The notes: generated by a model not told the origin, from the letters alone. A DNA stretch of 64,000 nt from Larix kaempferi (GCA_027924585.1 BSBM01000252.1:7564001-7628000); one strand, 5' to 3'. Shown: positions 24,718-35,311, numbered from the stretch's first letter. Numbers and translations are program-made.

Positions 24718-24749
<32 letters not shown>

Positions 24750-24750
24750 T
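24593..24750. repeat. AT and GT microsatellites
   Basis: An (AT)n run at 24593-24626 and a mixed (AT)n(GT)n run at about 24717-24749 are separated by unique sequence. Confidence 0.9.
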
Positions 24751-24998
24751 ACATAGATCTTTTTGTTCTGTGTTACACATTTGAATCCTCGTGTTGGCAT
24801 GTCGCCATGTCTCCATGTCATGTGGCTTTTCATGTGGTAGAAAACTTGCAATGCAGTGTAATTGCTTGACATGTTTGTTAAGATGTCCCCATAGTGAAGA
24901 AGCATAAAGAAGAAAAAATATAAAAAAGTGCCAAGAGCAGAAGAGTTTCAGGCCATAGGATTATAAGTGTCCAAATGTATGGAAAAAACCCGAGAGCT

Positions 24999-25245
24999 GA
25001 AAATTCGAGGAGTCAAGAACATGTGTTATCTCCGGGGAGGTCATAGGTTCAATTTCGGCGGGGGATAGGGCTGCACATATTGTCCCATCATAGTGAAGCT
25101 GAAAGGGTAGGCATCTCCTTCATGTGAAGTCTCGGCCCAGGATGACCTATGAGTTATTGGTATCTGTGGCTTGCAGGTTGTTGCATATACTCTTGGGAGG
25201 TTGCTAAGTTCCCATAGTTAAAAAAAAGAAAATTCGAGGAGTCAA
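24999..25245 (+). mobile_element. SINE-like repeat with 18-bp duplication
   Basis: The body 25017-25227 has a B-box-like GGTTCAATTTC and ends in an A tail. It is flanked by GAAAATTCGAGGAGTCAA at 24999-25016 and 25228-25245. A clear A box is not seen at the 5' end, so the head may be truncated. Confidence 0.6.
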
Positions 25246-25350
25246 AAGTTAATCCTAGAGTTTCAAGGGTCAGAAAATATAACTAGAATGGAAAAAATCC
25301 AAGGAGTATAAAAATAGTGTCTTCCAGGGCCAGGACACGTGTATGGATAA

Positions 25351-25610
25351 GAACATGTGTTATCTCCAGGGGGTCAAAGGTTCAATTCTTGCAGGGGGTA
25401 GGGCCGCACATATTGACCTGTCATAGTGAAGCTGAAAGGGTAGGCATCCCCTTGATGTGAAGTCTCGGCCCAGGCTGACCTATGAGTTATTGGTATCTGT
25501 GGTTTGCAAGTTGTTGCATATACTCTTGGGAGGTTCCTAAGTTCCCATGGTTAAAAAAAAAGAAAATTCGAAGAGTAAAAAATTAATCCTAGAGTTTCGA
25601 GGGTTAGAAA
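25351..25610 (+). repeat. Second copy of the SINE plus its right flank
   Basis: It repeats 25017-25276 at an offset of 334 bp, including the tail and the flank beyond the duplication site (TTAATCCTAGAGTTTC). This is therefore a segmental tandem copy and not an independent insertion. Confidence 0.7.
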
Positions 25611-26153
25611 AACAATTAATATAGGACCTCAGAAAAATAACATGAGAAACTGAGGTGAGAAAGTCATGATAGGAAAAGCCGAAGCACATGGTGTGAAGAC
25701 CAACTCAAACCAGTGAAAACAAATCTAGGAATTATATTTGAGAGATTTGGAAAAAGGATAGTTGAATCACCACAGTCACCATTTGCTTTTCAACTATGAA
25801 TGGGAGAGCAACGCGATCACAAAGAAAGAACAACATCAATTCAAGTTATCAATAGAAATCCTAGTTGTTCAATTATATACTGTACATGCATATCTCTTGT
25901 TTTGATGTAATGTGAAGTAGCAACAAAGGCAATGACAGTAGCTTTTTAAGCCATATAGGTATTTATGAGGCCATAACGGTAAAGAACAGCACATTTTGTT
26001 GAATATAGTTTTGTTGTAATTTGATTTATAATTAAAACAAGATTTGAACTCTTATAATTATAATGTAAAACATAGATAATTATTCATATCAATTTATCAA
26101 ACATATTAATTTCTCATATATGGTAGTTGAGATTGACATTTTATCCTATGCAG
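25611..26153. other. Intron or upstream DNA of transporter
   Basis: AT-rich sequence ends in a good 3' splice site (TTTTATCCTATGCAG at 26139-26153). No upstream coding exon was recognised here. Confidence 0.5.
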
Positions 26154-26968
26154 GCAACACTAAAACAACCAGCTGTTAGAAACATGCATAAGGCTCTATA
26201 TTTCCAATTCACAATTGGGCTATCAATTTACTACACTGTCACTATAATTGGTTATTGGGCATATGGATCATCAGTATCTGAGTATCTTCTCAGCGACTTG
26301 AGTGGGGCTAAATGGGAAAAGGTTTTAGCAAATGCAGCAATGTTCTTACAATCCATTATATCACAACATGTAAGCTCTACTCTCGTTTATCTTTTGAGCA
26401 CCCTTATTTTATTATTTATTATTTATAAACCTCCTGGTTTATATGCAGATGTTTTGTGCTGTAATACATGAGACCTTTGATACAAGGTTTTGTTACCAAG
26501 ATGAGAAGGCATTTTCTGGACGTAACACTTTAATTCGCTTCATCCTCCGCTCATTATTTTTCACAGTGAATAGTTTTACTGCTGCCATGCTTCCATTTCT
26601 GGGAGACTTTGTGAACTTAATTGGGTCATTGTCTTTGATTCCATTAACTTTTATATTTCCAAGCCTCATATACCTAAAGGTAAAAAAGCTTGAACTCATA
26701 ATTCATAGTTTGTGGTTATTTAAAGATATATTAAACTAATTAAATTCCAAGAAAAACAGTCATTATAAACTTAAATTTGTTTATAATTCTAAAAGAGTAT
26801 TTTTTGAATTTCTCACAGGTGAAAGGACAAAAAGTTTCTGGTACAGGAAAAATTTGGCATTGGCTAAATATTATCATTTTCTCGCTTCTTACTGTGGCAA
26901 CAACAATTTCATCTTTTCGTTCAATTATAGAGAATGCTAAAACATATCATGTATTTGCAAATACATGA
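26154..26968 (+). CDS. AAAP amino-acid/GABA transporter, last three exons
   Basis: Three phase-0 exons are supported: 26154-26369 (72 codons), 26449-26679 (77 codons) and 26819-26968 (49 codons plus TGA). Each has GT/AG borders. The joined product is 198 residues. It starts ATLKQPAV, has membrane segments around [32 protein letters not shown] and a final hydrophobic helix, and ends with the [11 protein letters not shown] tail typical of plant GAT1-like transporters. Family members move amino acids or GABA with protons across the plasma membrane. Full-length proteins are roughly 450 residues, so about half is missing. The 5' exons may lie beyond a very long intron, or this is a gene fragment. 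The three exons contain no stop or shift. Confidence 0.82.
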
Positions 26969-27002
26969 TTATATAATTTCATCCTCATTAAATTCTTGGA
27001 AC

Positions 27003-27228
27003 GATACCATTTAATGGTATAACCATGTATTATTAATAAAAGGGATGTGTTACACATTTATTTGGTATAACTATGAATTATTAATAAAAGGATGTGTTAC
27101 ACATTTATTTTTAAATGATAAATAAAAAGTTCTTGCAACATACCATTTAATAAAAGAGACGTGTCACATTTATTTTAAATCGTCAATAAATTCTTGTAAT
27201 ATACCATTTAATGGTATAACTATATATT
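27003..27228. repeat. AT-rich tandem array after transporter
   Basis: Diverged units containing ACCATTTAATGGTATAAC and GATGTGTTACACATTTATTT recur several times here. They continue after the LINE at 28572-28710. The LINE inserted into one unit. Confidence 0.7.
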
Positions 27229-27519
27229 TTTTTTAACAGAAACAGGGGAAAGATATATATAGATAAAGGCTGTGCACAGCCATTCATTACAAAAACATAA
27301 GCCAGAACTCTGCATCTGATATAGGAAAATTGCAGAGATTAAAAGAGTTTTTATCTTTGAGTTCTTTACTTCCTGACTTCGTATAGATTCTGTTCATACT
27401 GTTGGGATAAACCCTTACAAATTGTTTACATAATATTAGACAAAAAAACATTCAGAGTATGAGCAACTAAGAGAACCTGCAGAATGGAGGATATTCCAAA
27501 AAGGAAGAAGAGAATGTCA

Positions 27520-28170
27520 TTAACTGAAGTTCTGCTGCTGAACTGAGGCCGCATCCATCATTTCCTGGTTTACAGTTGGGGCTTCCTGCACAATGCTGCA
27601 ATGAGTTTTGCAGGCAAAAACTGAGGTATCAGCTTTGATACTATCCACTTTTCCCATCAGCTCAATGATATTTCGATCCATGTCTTCCATGCGAGACTCC
27701 AGGCAAGAGAGCCGGGAGTGAATGTATTTGTCTTCCATGGCCAATTCCTCAATCTGGTTCGCAGTGGTGCAAACAGTTGAATACGTCCTGGACAGGTAGG
27801 TTTTAATTTCCGAAGAAAGCTGGCTTAACGTGGCTATGGCCTGTCTGACCCCTTCCATGTTGCGAGCAGACAAGGGAGAGCCAACTTCGAACAGCGCGAG
27901 AGCAGGTTCCTGAGCGGTGATATAGAGTTGTTGCAGAGCTGGAGCGAGGGCAGGGTGGGTAGGACTCTCCATTCTGTGAGCTATGAAGCCAACGGACGCT
28001 TGGAGCCTTAAATGCTCAAGCGTGAGACTTGAACGGGCCATGTGGAGGGCGCGTGGGTGGAAGCGTGGCAGCCAATCCAAAACATGCCGGGAGCGAATTC
28101 TCGAATGGTGGAGAGGGCCACCTTTTATATAGTTTCTCCAAGTTTGAAATCCCATAAGCAATTGGATCAT
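27520..28170 (-). CDS. Third LINE ORF, predicted coiled coil
   Basis: A 216-codon ATG frame begins one base inside the stop codon of the RNase H frame (TAATG, 28172-28168) and runs to 27520 without interruption. The N-terminal third is basic and aromatic. The C-terminal half has heptad-like spacing of hydrophobics (residues about 105-195, such as VRQAIATLSQLSSEIKTYL and LSCLESRMEDMDRNIIELM), suggesting a coiled coil. No family is recognised. It lies between RNase H and about 290 bases of 3' UTR. It may be a true third ORF of the LINE or a chance frame. The tight overlap and length favour a real one. Confidence 0.55.
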   Translation of the reverse strand: MIQLLMGFQTWRNYIKGGPLHHSRIRSRHVLDWLPRFHPRALHMARSSLTLEHLRLQASVGFIAHRMESPTHPALAPALQQLYITAQEPALALFEVGSPLSARNMEGVRQAIATLSQLSSEIKTYLSRTYSTVCTTANQIEELAMEDKYIHSRLSCLESRMEDMDRNIIELMGKVDSIKADTSVFACKTHCSIVQEAPTVNQEMMDAASVQQQNFS

Positions 28171-28571
28171 TAGGGTATAAAACTATGTTTTAAAACATTG
28201 TTAAGAGAGGTCTGCCCCTTTTCCATTGTAACACCAACATTTGCCAATTTGTCCGCGATAGGATTGAGGTCTCTTAGTACATGGAAAAAGAGAGTATCAA
28301 TTGGGAGTTCGAGACTCTTAATTCTTTTCTGAAATCTCTGACTTTTAGCTCTTTTGCGAGAATTACCATTGCGCATAGCTTGGATTACATGCCTGGAATC
28401 CCCGAATACCTGCAAATGTTCCATGTTGAAGGTGGCAACAATTTCAAGAGAGTGATACACGGCCAACCATTCGGCTTGGTTATTGGTGCTGATACCCAGT
28501 TCCCAAGAGAAGTCGGCAACTTTATTTCCTCCGGGATCAAAAATTACCCCCCCCCCGCACCTGCCACCCTC
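28170..28571 (-). pseudogene. LINE ORF2 C-terminus (RNase H), truncated
   Basis: The frame reads GGVIFDPGGN, then NNQAEWLAVYHSLE with the catalytic glutamate, VFGDSRHVIQAM with the catalytic aspartate, and LRDLNPIADKLAN. This is the RNase H fold attached to plant LINE polymerases. The first catalytic aspartate is lost by 5' truncation. The end of the frame is intact and stops TAA at 28172-28170. Confidence 0.85.
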
Positions 28572-28587
28572 GGTATAACTATATATT

Positions 28588-29738
28588 ATTAATAAGAGAT
28601 GTGTTATATATTTATTTTAAATGATCAATAAATTCTTGTAACATACCATTTAATTGTGTAACTATGTATTATTAATAAAATGAATGTGTTCTACATTTAT
28701 TTTTAAATAATGAGCAAGTATTGGCCCAATAATTTGAGATTTTTATTTTTTTTATTTTTTATGTTTGAATAAAATGTTTCAAATTTTATTAATGTACTTT
28801 TCTTTAGTTAAAAGAACCATGAAATCATGATAATTCTTTGTTCGTATCTCCATGGTGTATTGGTGGAGGCATTGTCAATGCTTGAAAGACATTCAAGCTC
28901 CAAATATTTCTCTTTGTATTAAAATGTCAATGTATTGTCGAGCTTCATAACTCCACTAGCATATCATCCAATATCATTATTTGAATTTTGTATACATTAT
29001 GCACACATTTTATTGTTTATTTCAAATTGTAAGCCCTTCATAATATTTGTTTGAAATTACTTCAAAATTGAGTCACCCTTGCTTCCTAGTTATGTTATAA
29101 CCGTCACCATGCTTGTGTATTTTACACGGTTTAATTGATTGAAAATGTTTATCGACGATGTCATAGGATGCAGTCTACTTTGGTAGATCTACAAAATGAG
29201 AGCACGCAAATTGCTTTAGGTGTCATGAGTTCCTTAGTTCACATATCTTTACATATACTAGATTGACTTGTTTCTTGATTAACTTAGGCCCTCTTTTCAA
29301 GTTTGATCACATATAATCGATTGATTTATTGCTTGATTAGCTTAGGTCTCACAACACTTCTTAATTTTTTTAAAGTTTGATAGCTAAACCCCTTGGACAC
29401 AATGACTTTACACATTTTTCTCCCGAAATATTTTTTCTTGGCTCCAACACCCTAATAGACAAAGTGCTAATAAGAGAACATGCTCATCCATAAATTCTCC
29501 CACCTAATTTGGTTGGTTACAAATTTTAAATCACTAAAACATGATAGTTAGTGATGTGTAGTTTTGTAATAGTTTAATGAATAAATTAAAATAGTTATTC
29601 ATAGAAGCAATGTTATCATTATCTTGTCCAAGAGAGAAATCTAAATAATCATCAATTTAAATCAATATAACCCACTAAGTGAGCATTATGTAACTCAAAT
29701 TAAAGGTATTATATGTAAATAAATAAAATGATAAACAA
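28588..29738. other. AT-rich DNA without recognised genes
   Basis: The first 120 bp continue the tandem array. The rest has no long frame or recognisable element. Confidence 0.4.
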
Positions 29739-29964
29739 GGTCTAGCTCAAGTGGTTGTGGGATGGAGTGTTATCCTCCCCACCTAGGTTCTATTCTCATA
29801 AGTGACATGTTGAACTCTTAATGGGTATATTGTTGTAATGACTTAGATCTTTGTTGTTGGATTGGCCTCGTGCCTTGAATAATCTAAGGTTTACCTTGGG
29901 TACCATCCTCGAAATTAGGGGAAGTGCTTGGGGGTTTGCTCTAAAATAATTACTTAGAAAAAAA
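29739..29964 (+). mobile_element. tRNA-derived SINE, same family as 17.4 kb
   Basis: The head has TAGCTCAAGTGG (29743-29754, A-box-like) and GGTTCTATTCT (29786-29796, B-box-like). The body shares GACATGTTGA, TATATTGTTGT and ACCATCCTC blocks with the reverse-strand copy at 17424-17664. An A run closes it. No clear target duplication was found. Confidence 0.75.
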
Positions 29965-30808
29965 TATTGTAGATGTTCAGTCCTTATTCATGTATGTGAT
30001 CATTAACCATGAAACTAGAATCTATCCACAATCATAGTTGCAATATCAAAGTGTCTATATAAGGTCAACCAATGTGCATATTAATTGTGAAGTAAAACTA
30101 CAAAATCAAGGCGAGTTTATAGAGCTGTACACATTATGTTGTATACCAAATTCCTTGTGGGGTAAGGATGTATAAATAGCCTAACAAGTACATGTGAATC
30201 ATAATACATGATGCTTGCTAAGAGATATTTACTAGTACATATTTATATAGGAGTATGATTAAATTATTAATTGAGGCAATCTCTAATGGCTATTCTTTTG
30301 CAGTGAATGAGGATCATGATCATTGCCTTGTTACCTAAAAAAAGGTTAACCATATTGTTCACTAAACTTGTCAAACTTGATCATTAACTTGGGAATAGAG
30401 CTTATGTTGTTGATCCAGTTTGATCACCAATGACAATTTTTTTCTTCAAAAGAGAAACATGTAACTTATATTTGAGATGAAAGAAGTTACATTTTGTACA
30501 TGCTTATGTGCACAAAACTGAATTGACCATAAGAGTCCATAATTGCCCCTAATACTATCCAAAAAAATATTTTAAAAGGGTTTAAACCAATAGAGCACAT
30601 AGCACAAAGTTAATTTATGCATAATAAACTAGGCTTTCATAGAGCTAATCTAATGCTCTTTAAAAGATCAAAGGGAAGGATGGTCATTTTGTCATGAGAT
30701 AAGTAGTATATCTTATCCTCCAAAAAAGATTATAAACAACAAAGAGAAGACCAGTGCTCATCATTTAGAGCCATATTGAAAAGCAAGATTATGTGAGAAA
30801 ATATTGAG
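29965..30808. other. Unassigned DNA before copia element
   Basis: No gene recognised. The stretch ends at the left target duplication (30809-30813). Confidence 0.4.
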
Positions 30809-30813
30809 GCTCT

Positions 30814-31408
30814 TGTTAGATTTTCACAATTTAATTCAAGATTATCTAGGATCTTATCTGAGAGAATAACATGCACAACATTTAAACACAAGAGACAAGA
30901 GACACAGTTTTTCCTCGGGGAAACCATAAAGGAGAAAACCCCGCAATTTCCTCAGAGATAGAATGAGCAACAATACAATAGCAGAAATATAAACCCCTAA
31001 AGTAGAAATGGTCTTCAATAGCTTCTCTCTTCTCCACTTGTGTGAACTTGTCCTTCTCCTCACTAATGTGAACTTGATGAGTGAGTGAATGAGCAAATAG
31101 AGTGGAGCACCCTCTCTATTTATACTTTAACTTCCACTTGACCTTTTACCTAACTAGGTCAGCCCCTAGTTGTACTTGACTGGGTCGACTTCTCTAGGAG
31201 AGTCTAATAACCCATTAATGACTCAACTTTGGGGTCTAATGCCCCGACATACAATGGAGGGTTAACCTCAATGACTTTACATGACTCAAGTACAATAATG
31301 ACTCCCAACCGGAGGAATAAACATCTCTGTCGGAGGTACAATAATAAAATACAAATACAACATAAAATAGACAAGTGAATATCTTCCGAAGTTACAATTA
31401 CATTAACA
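30814..31408 (-). repeat. Copia 3' LTR
   Basis: On the minus strand it runs TGTTAATGTAATTG to AAATCTAACA. It matches 35898-36496 closely. A TATAAATAGA promoter word lies at 31115-31124. Confidence 0.93.
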
Positions 31409-31418
31409 CTCCCTCTTA
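31409..31418 (-). promoter_or_regulatory. Polypurine tract
   Basis: TAAGAGGGAG on the minus strand directly precedes the 3' LTR. Confidence 0.85.
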
Positions 31419-31630
31419 ACTAGGAAGGTATTCTTGACACAATCATCAGCGCAAGTGTTCGTCGCTGGATCATAGTCGTCATTGCTGCTGCAATCTTCAT
31501 CATCTCGATCATCAATATCCAATCTACTCGTCATAGGAATTTCTACAGAGCCAACCCTTTTTCATGCTGGATGTAGGCCTAGCCTTCATGTAGGTCTTCA
31601 TCATCTCTGCGAGCAAGCCATCAAGTATGT

Positions 31631-31831
31631 ACATCTCAGGACTTATTACATTGCCTCTGCAAAACCTGTGTACATCTCAGGATTGATTACATTGCCTTGC
31701 AAAACCTGTGTACATCCCAGAACTAATTACATTTCCTTGCAAAACCTGTGTACATCGCAGGACTGATTACATTGCCCTGCAAAACCTGTGTACATCGCAG
31801 GACTGATTACATTGCCTTGCAAAACCTGAGT
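31631..31831 (-). repeat. 40-bp minisatellite in copia 3' region
   Basis: About five head-to-tail units of 40-41 bp each contain GATTACATTGCCTTGCAAAA and CCTGTGTACATC with few differences. The array lies between the pol stop (32041) and the polypurine tract, so it would be in the element's 3' untranslated RNA. Confidence 0.88.
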
Positions 31832-32040
31832 ACCCTAATTTCACCTCATCACGTCCAAATCATCTCAATGTCAATGGAGCACAGCCCAGATGCACATCAC
31901 ACAACACTTATATCACCCGACATGGGAGAACAAATCTACCACCATTTGGGAAAGGCTCCAGCCCTTGCATCTACACTATGGGAGGACACACGTACCACCA
32001 TGTGAGAATGGCTCCTGTGCATCTGTGTCTTCCAGACTGA

Positions 32041-33508
32041 TCACTTCCCCCTGGAAGGAACCTCAATCTGGAATACACCAAGCTTCTCTCTGAAGTACTC
32101 AAACTTCACTCTGGCCAGTGGCTTGGTCAACACATCGGCTATCTCCTCGTCTGTCACAACATACTGGAGCTTCATTGCTCCTCTCTGCACCATATCCCTG
32201 ATATAGTGATACTTGATCTCGATTTGCTTCGACTTGTCATGGAACATTGGGTTCTCAGACAACTTCACACAACTCTAGTTGTCGCAATATATACAAGTCA
32301 CATCCAATTGGAGATCAAACAAATCAGATAGTAGCTTCCTCAACCATACTGCCTCACAACTAGCAAAACAAGCTGCGCTATACTCTGCTTCGGCTATACT
32401 CAGTGCCACGCAGGACTGCTTCCTGCTAAACCAAGATATCACACCTGATCCCATACTGAAGCAACACCTTGAAGTGCTCTTCCTATCAGTGGCACTGCCT
32501 GCCCAATCCAAATCAACATAACCCTCCAAGTTAATCTTTTGATTCGCGTCATACTTGAGCCCATAATCCACCGTACCCTTCAGGTACCTCAGAATATGCT
32601 TTGTAGCAATCAAGTGAACATGTCTCGGATCCATCCGGAACTGGCTCAATGTGTTCACAGCAAAGCAAATATCTGGTCTCATATTCGTCAAGTACATCAA
32701 AGATCTAATCATCTGATGATACATCGTGGCATCAACCGACTCTGATGAAGCATCACTCAATAGCTTTAGGTTCGATGCCATAGGTGTGGCCATGGCCTTG
32801 CAGTCCATCATCCCGAACCTCTTCAGGATCTCTACTGCATACTTCCCTTGTCCAAGGAAGATTCCATCCGCACTCTGCCACACCTCCATGCCTAGAAAAT
32901 AGTGCATCATACCCAAGTCCTTCATCTTGAACTCAGCAGCAAGCTTCCTCTTCGTGTCTACAATAAGCCCATCCTCACTTGTCACAAACTGGTCATCTAC
33001 ATAAAGTAGAAGTATCATTGGGTTCCCTTCCTCAACCTTGTAGTAAAGGTTGGAATCTGCTTTACTCTTGGTAAATCCCAAACTAGTTAGGAAGGTGTCT
33101 ATCCTACCGTACCACGTCCTAGGTGCCTGTTTCAATCCATACAAGGCCTTCTTCAATTTGCACACGAGTCTCCCTGTCATGTGTCTCAAATCCGAGTGGC
33201 TGCTCCACATACACTTCCTCTTCCACTACACCATTCAAGAAAGTTGTCTTGACATCCATTTGGTGTACTTTCCATTTCATCACTGCAGCCAGAGCAAATA
33301 CTGATCTAATGGAAGTGTATCTGGATACAGGTGCAAATGTCTTCTCATAATCTATCCCTTCCTTCTGGGAGAAGCCATGTGCCACGAACCTTGCCTTGTA
33401 TTTCTCTATGCTACCATCTGCAGCATGCTTGATCTTGTAGATCCACTTGGAAGTCACAACAGACTTCCCTACTGGTCTCGAGACCACATCCCAGACATCA
33501 TTCTTCAT
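32041..33508 (-). pseudogene. Copia RT and RNase H
   Basis: RT begins NDVWDVVSRPVGKS and continues with VHQMDVKTTFLNG. A frameshift near 33190 leads into [14 protein letters not shown] and LLLYVDDQF. RNase H has DLDWAGSATDRKST and ALSIAEAEYSA, and the tail has ADVLTKPLA. The stop at 32275 (TAG in CDN-SCVKL) sits where relatives usually have glutamine. Apart from that stop and one shift the frame is open. Confidence 0.92.
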
Positions 33509-33514
33509 GATCGA

Positions 33515-34786
33515 CTAGTACTCCTCGATCATGGCATCCTTCCATTCCTTCCTCTCTGTCGCTTCTTCATAGTTGGCAGGTTCCTTGTCAATGATGTCGC
33601 ATAGCAAGGCTACATAACTAGAGAATGGCCTCGGTCTCTTGCTTTCTCTATGCATTCCTTCTGGAGCACCATATCTCTCTGCCTCTTGAATTGTTTCCCG
33701 TACCCATGTTGGTTTCCTCTTGTGAGAATTCTTCTCACGAGGTGGATCTACAGGTTCTTGTGGATCTTCTATCTCGCGGTCTTCATGATCTTCTAGATTT
33801 GCTTCATTCATTGTTGTATCTCGGATACTGGGTGCTTCTGGTTCTTCAATGTCTTCAATATGTAGCTTTCTGGATTTGTGATATGCTGAGTATTCATTGA
33901 ATGTTACACCCCTGCTGATGTCGATCTTCTTGAACCCTGGAAAATATATTCTGTAAGCCTTCAAGCTTTCACTATATCCCATGAATATGCTCTTCTTTTC
34001 TGAAGGATCTAACTTCGTCCTTTTCTCCTTCGGGATATGTATGTATACAAGGCAGCCAAATATCCTGAGATGGCTGACCTCTGGTTTCTCATCGGAGAAA
34101 GCTTCTTTTGGTGTCTTGTTGTCAAGTACTGTATGTGGAGTACGATTCTGTACATACACGGCTGTTCTCGCAGCTTCTGCCCATAGATGCATTGGAAGAT
34201 CTTGGTCGTGAAGCATTTCTCTTGCTGCTTCCATGATTGTTCTATTCTTCCTTTCTACAACTCCATTATGTTGCGGGTTATATGGAGTGGTCAACTCCCT
34301 CTTAATCCCTGAATCTCTGGAAGCCCCACTATTTATAAGCCAATCATTGCTTTCGTGTGTGACAGTGCCTGTGAGAGCTGAAATCAGAACATATTCTTCA
34401 TCACTTGAAGAATCTTCATTGTCTTCTCTGGTTCTCTTCCTTGGAGGTTCATCATCCTCTGGAGTGTGAGCATGATGTCTTTTCTTGTTTTTCTTCTTCT
34501 TGTGGGAGCTACTTTTCTTCCTGGGACAATCTCTGGAGTAGTGTCCCTTCTCATCACAAGTAAAGCATCGAATGTGAGATAGATCTTTCTTGTAACTTCT
34601 GAGGTTCTCCCTCTGATGCTGGTGGTGGTGTTTACCCTTCTTGTGATGAGTATGTTCCCTGTTGTTGTTGTTTTTCCTGGTGTGTGCTGTGAGATCCTGG
34701 TCTTCATTACCCATCTTTTCTTCTCGAGCTACAATTCGAGCTTCTTCCTGTGAGCACTCTTCCCATAGTCTACTGAAGGTGATCAA
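33515..34786 (-). pseudogene. Copia zinc knuckle, protease and integrase tail fused
   Basis: A continuous 423-codon frame holds the zinc knuckle (C-F-T-C-D-E-K-G-H-Y-S-R-D-C, residues 74-87) and a basic linker. The protease motif DWLINSGAS (residues 148-156) follows. The frame then passes directly to the integrase sequence DSGIKREL and NGVVERKNRT. Intact elements have the rest of protease, the pre-integrase zinc domain and most of the catalytic core between these points. The deletion near 34318 kept the frame. It ends with TAG at 33515, just before RT, where glutamine is expected. Confidence 0.9.
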
Positions 34787-34807
34787 CTTTCTTCTTGCAC
34801 ATATTCC

Positions 34808-35311
34808 TTAAATAAAGGAATCCCATGACCTAGGAAGACCATTCAAGGTGGTCATCACTATTTCTCCATTCTCTATATCTTCTCCCACAGCTTCAAGTTG
34901 TTCTTTTATCTGAGAGACCCTTGTAAAGTAGGACTGCATGGTCTCTACATTTTGTATTTTGACATTCTTCAATTGGTTTCTCAATGTCATCTTCCTATTT
35001 ATATTCCTCCCTTCAAATAAGGTGGTAAAGGCATCAAACATCTCTTTAGGTGTCTTCAGGGATGACACATGTGGTATGAGATGGTCCTTGATAGAATCTG
35101 CAATGATTCTCTTAGCCTTAACCAAGTTCTTCTTGTGTAAGGGTTTAGCCTCATCTCTCTCTGGAACTGGAACCTCTTCATTCACATAGGTGTCCAATTC
35201 ATTCTCTTCTAGGACAAGCCCAATCCTATATTTCCATGCTCGGAAGTTATCATCCCCTTCAAACTTATCCTCAAGCTTGGTGTGGTGAGACAACTTTAAT
35301 GAGAAACTCAA
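34808..35311 (-). pseudogene. Copia gag (UBN2-type)
   Basis: Gag reads LEDKFEGDDNFRAWKYRI and continues with YFTRVSQIKEQLEAVGED and LNGLPRSWDSFI, the typical copia UBN2 capsid region. The TAA at 34808-34810 is in the same frame as the following zinc-knuckle frame and probably replaces CAA, so gag and pol were one polyprotein. Confidence 0.9.

Larger units (their letters stand above)
27213..28587 (-). mobile_element. 5'-truncated LINE insertion with 16-bp TSD
   Basis: The insert is 27229-28571 (1343 bp). It is bounded by identical GGTATAACTATATATT at 27213-27228 and 28572-28587, with an A-rich tail (T run at 27227-27234) on the minus-strand 3' end. It begins inside RNase H, so it is 5' truncated as expected from target-primed reverse transcription. 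It carries the RNase H end of ORF2 and a further 216-codon frame. Confidence 0.92.

Noticed and set aside
24593-24749. Microsatellites as a regulatory element
   Set aside because: Simple AT and GT repeats are common in plant genomes, and nothing nearby suggests a function.
28281-28592. 103-codon plus-strand frame opposite RNase H
   Set aside because: It is antisense to the well-supported RNase H frame and shows no motif.
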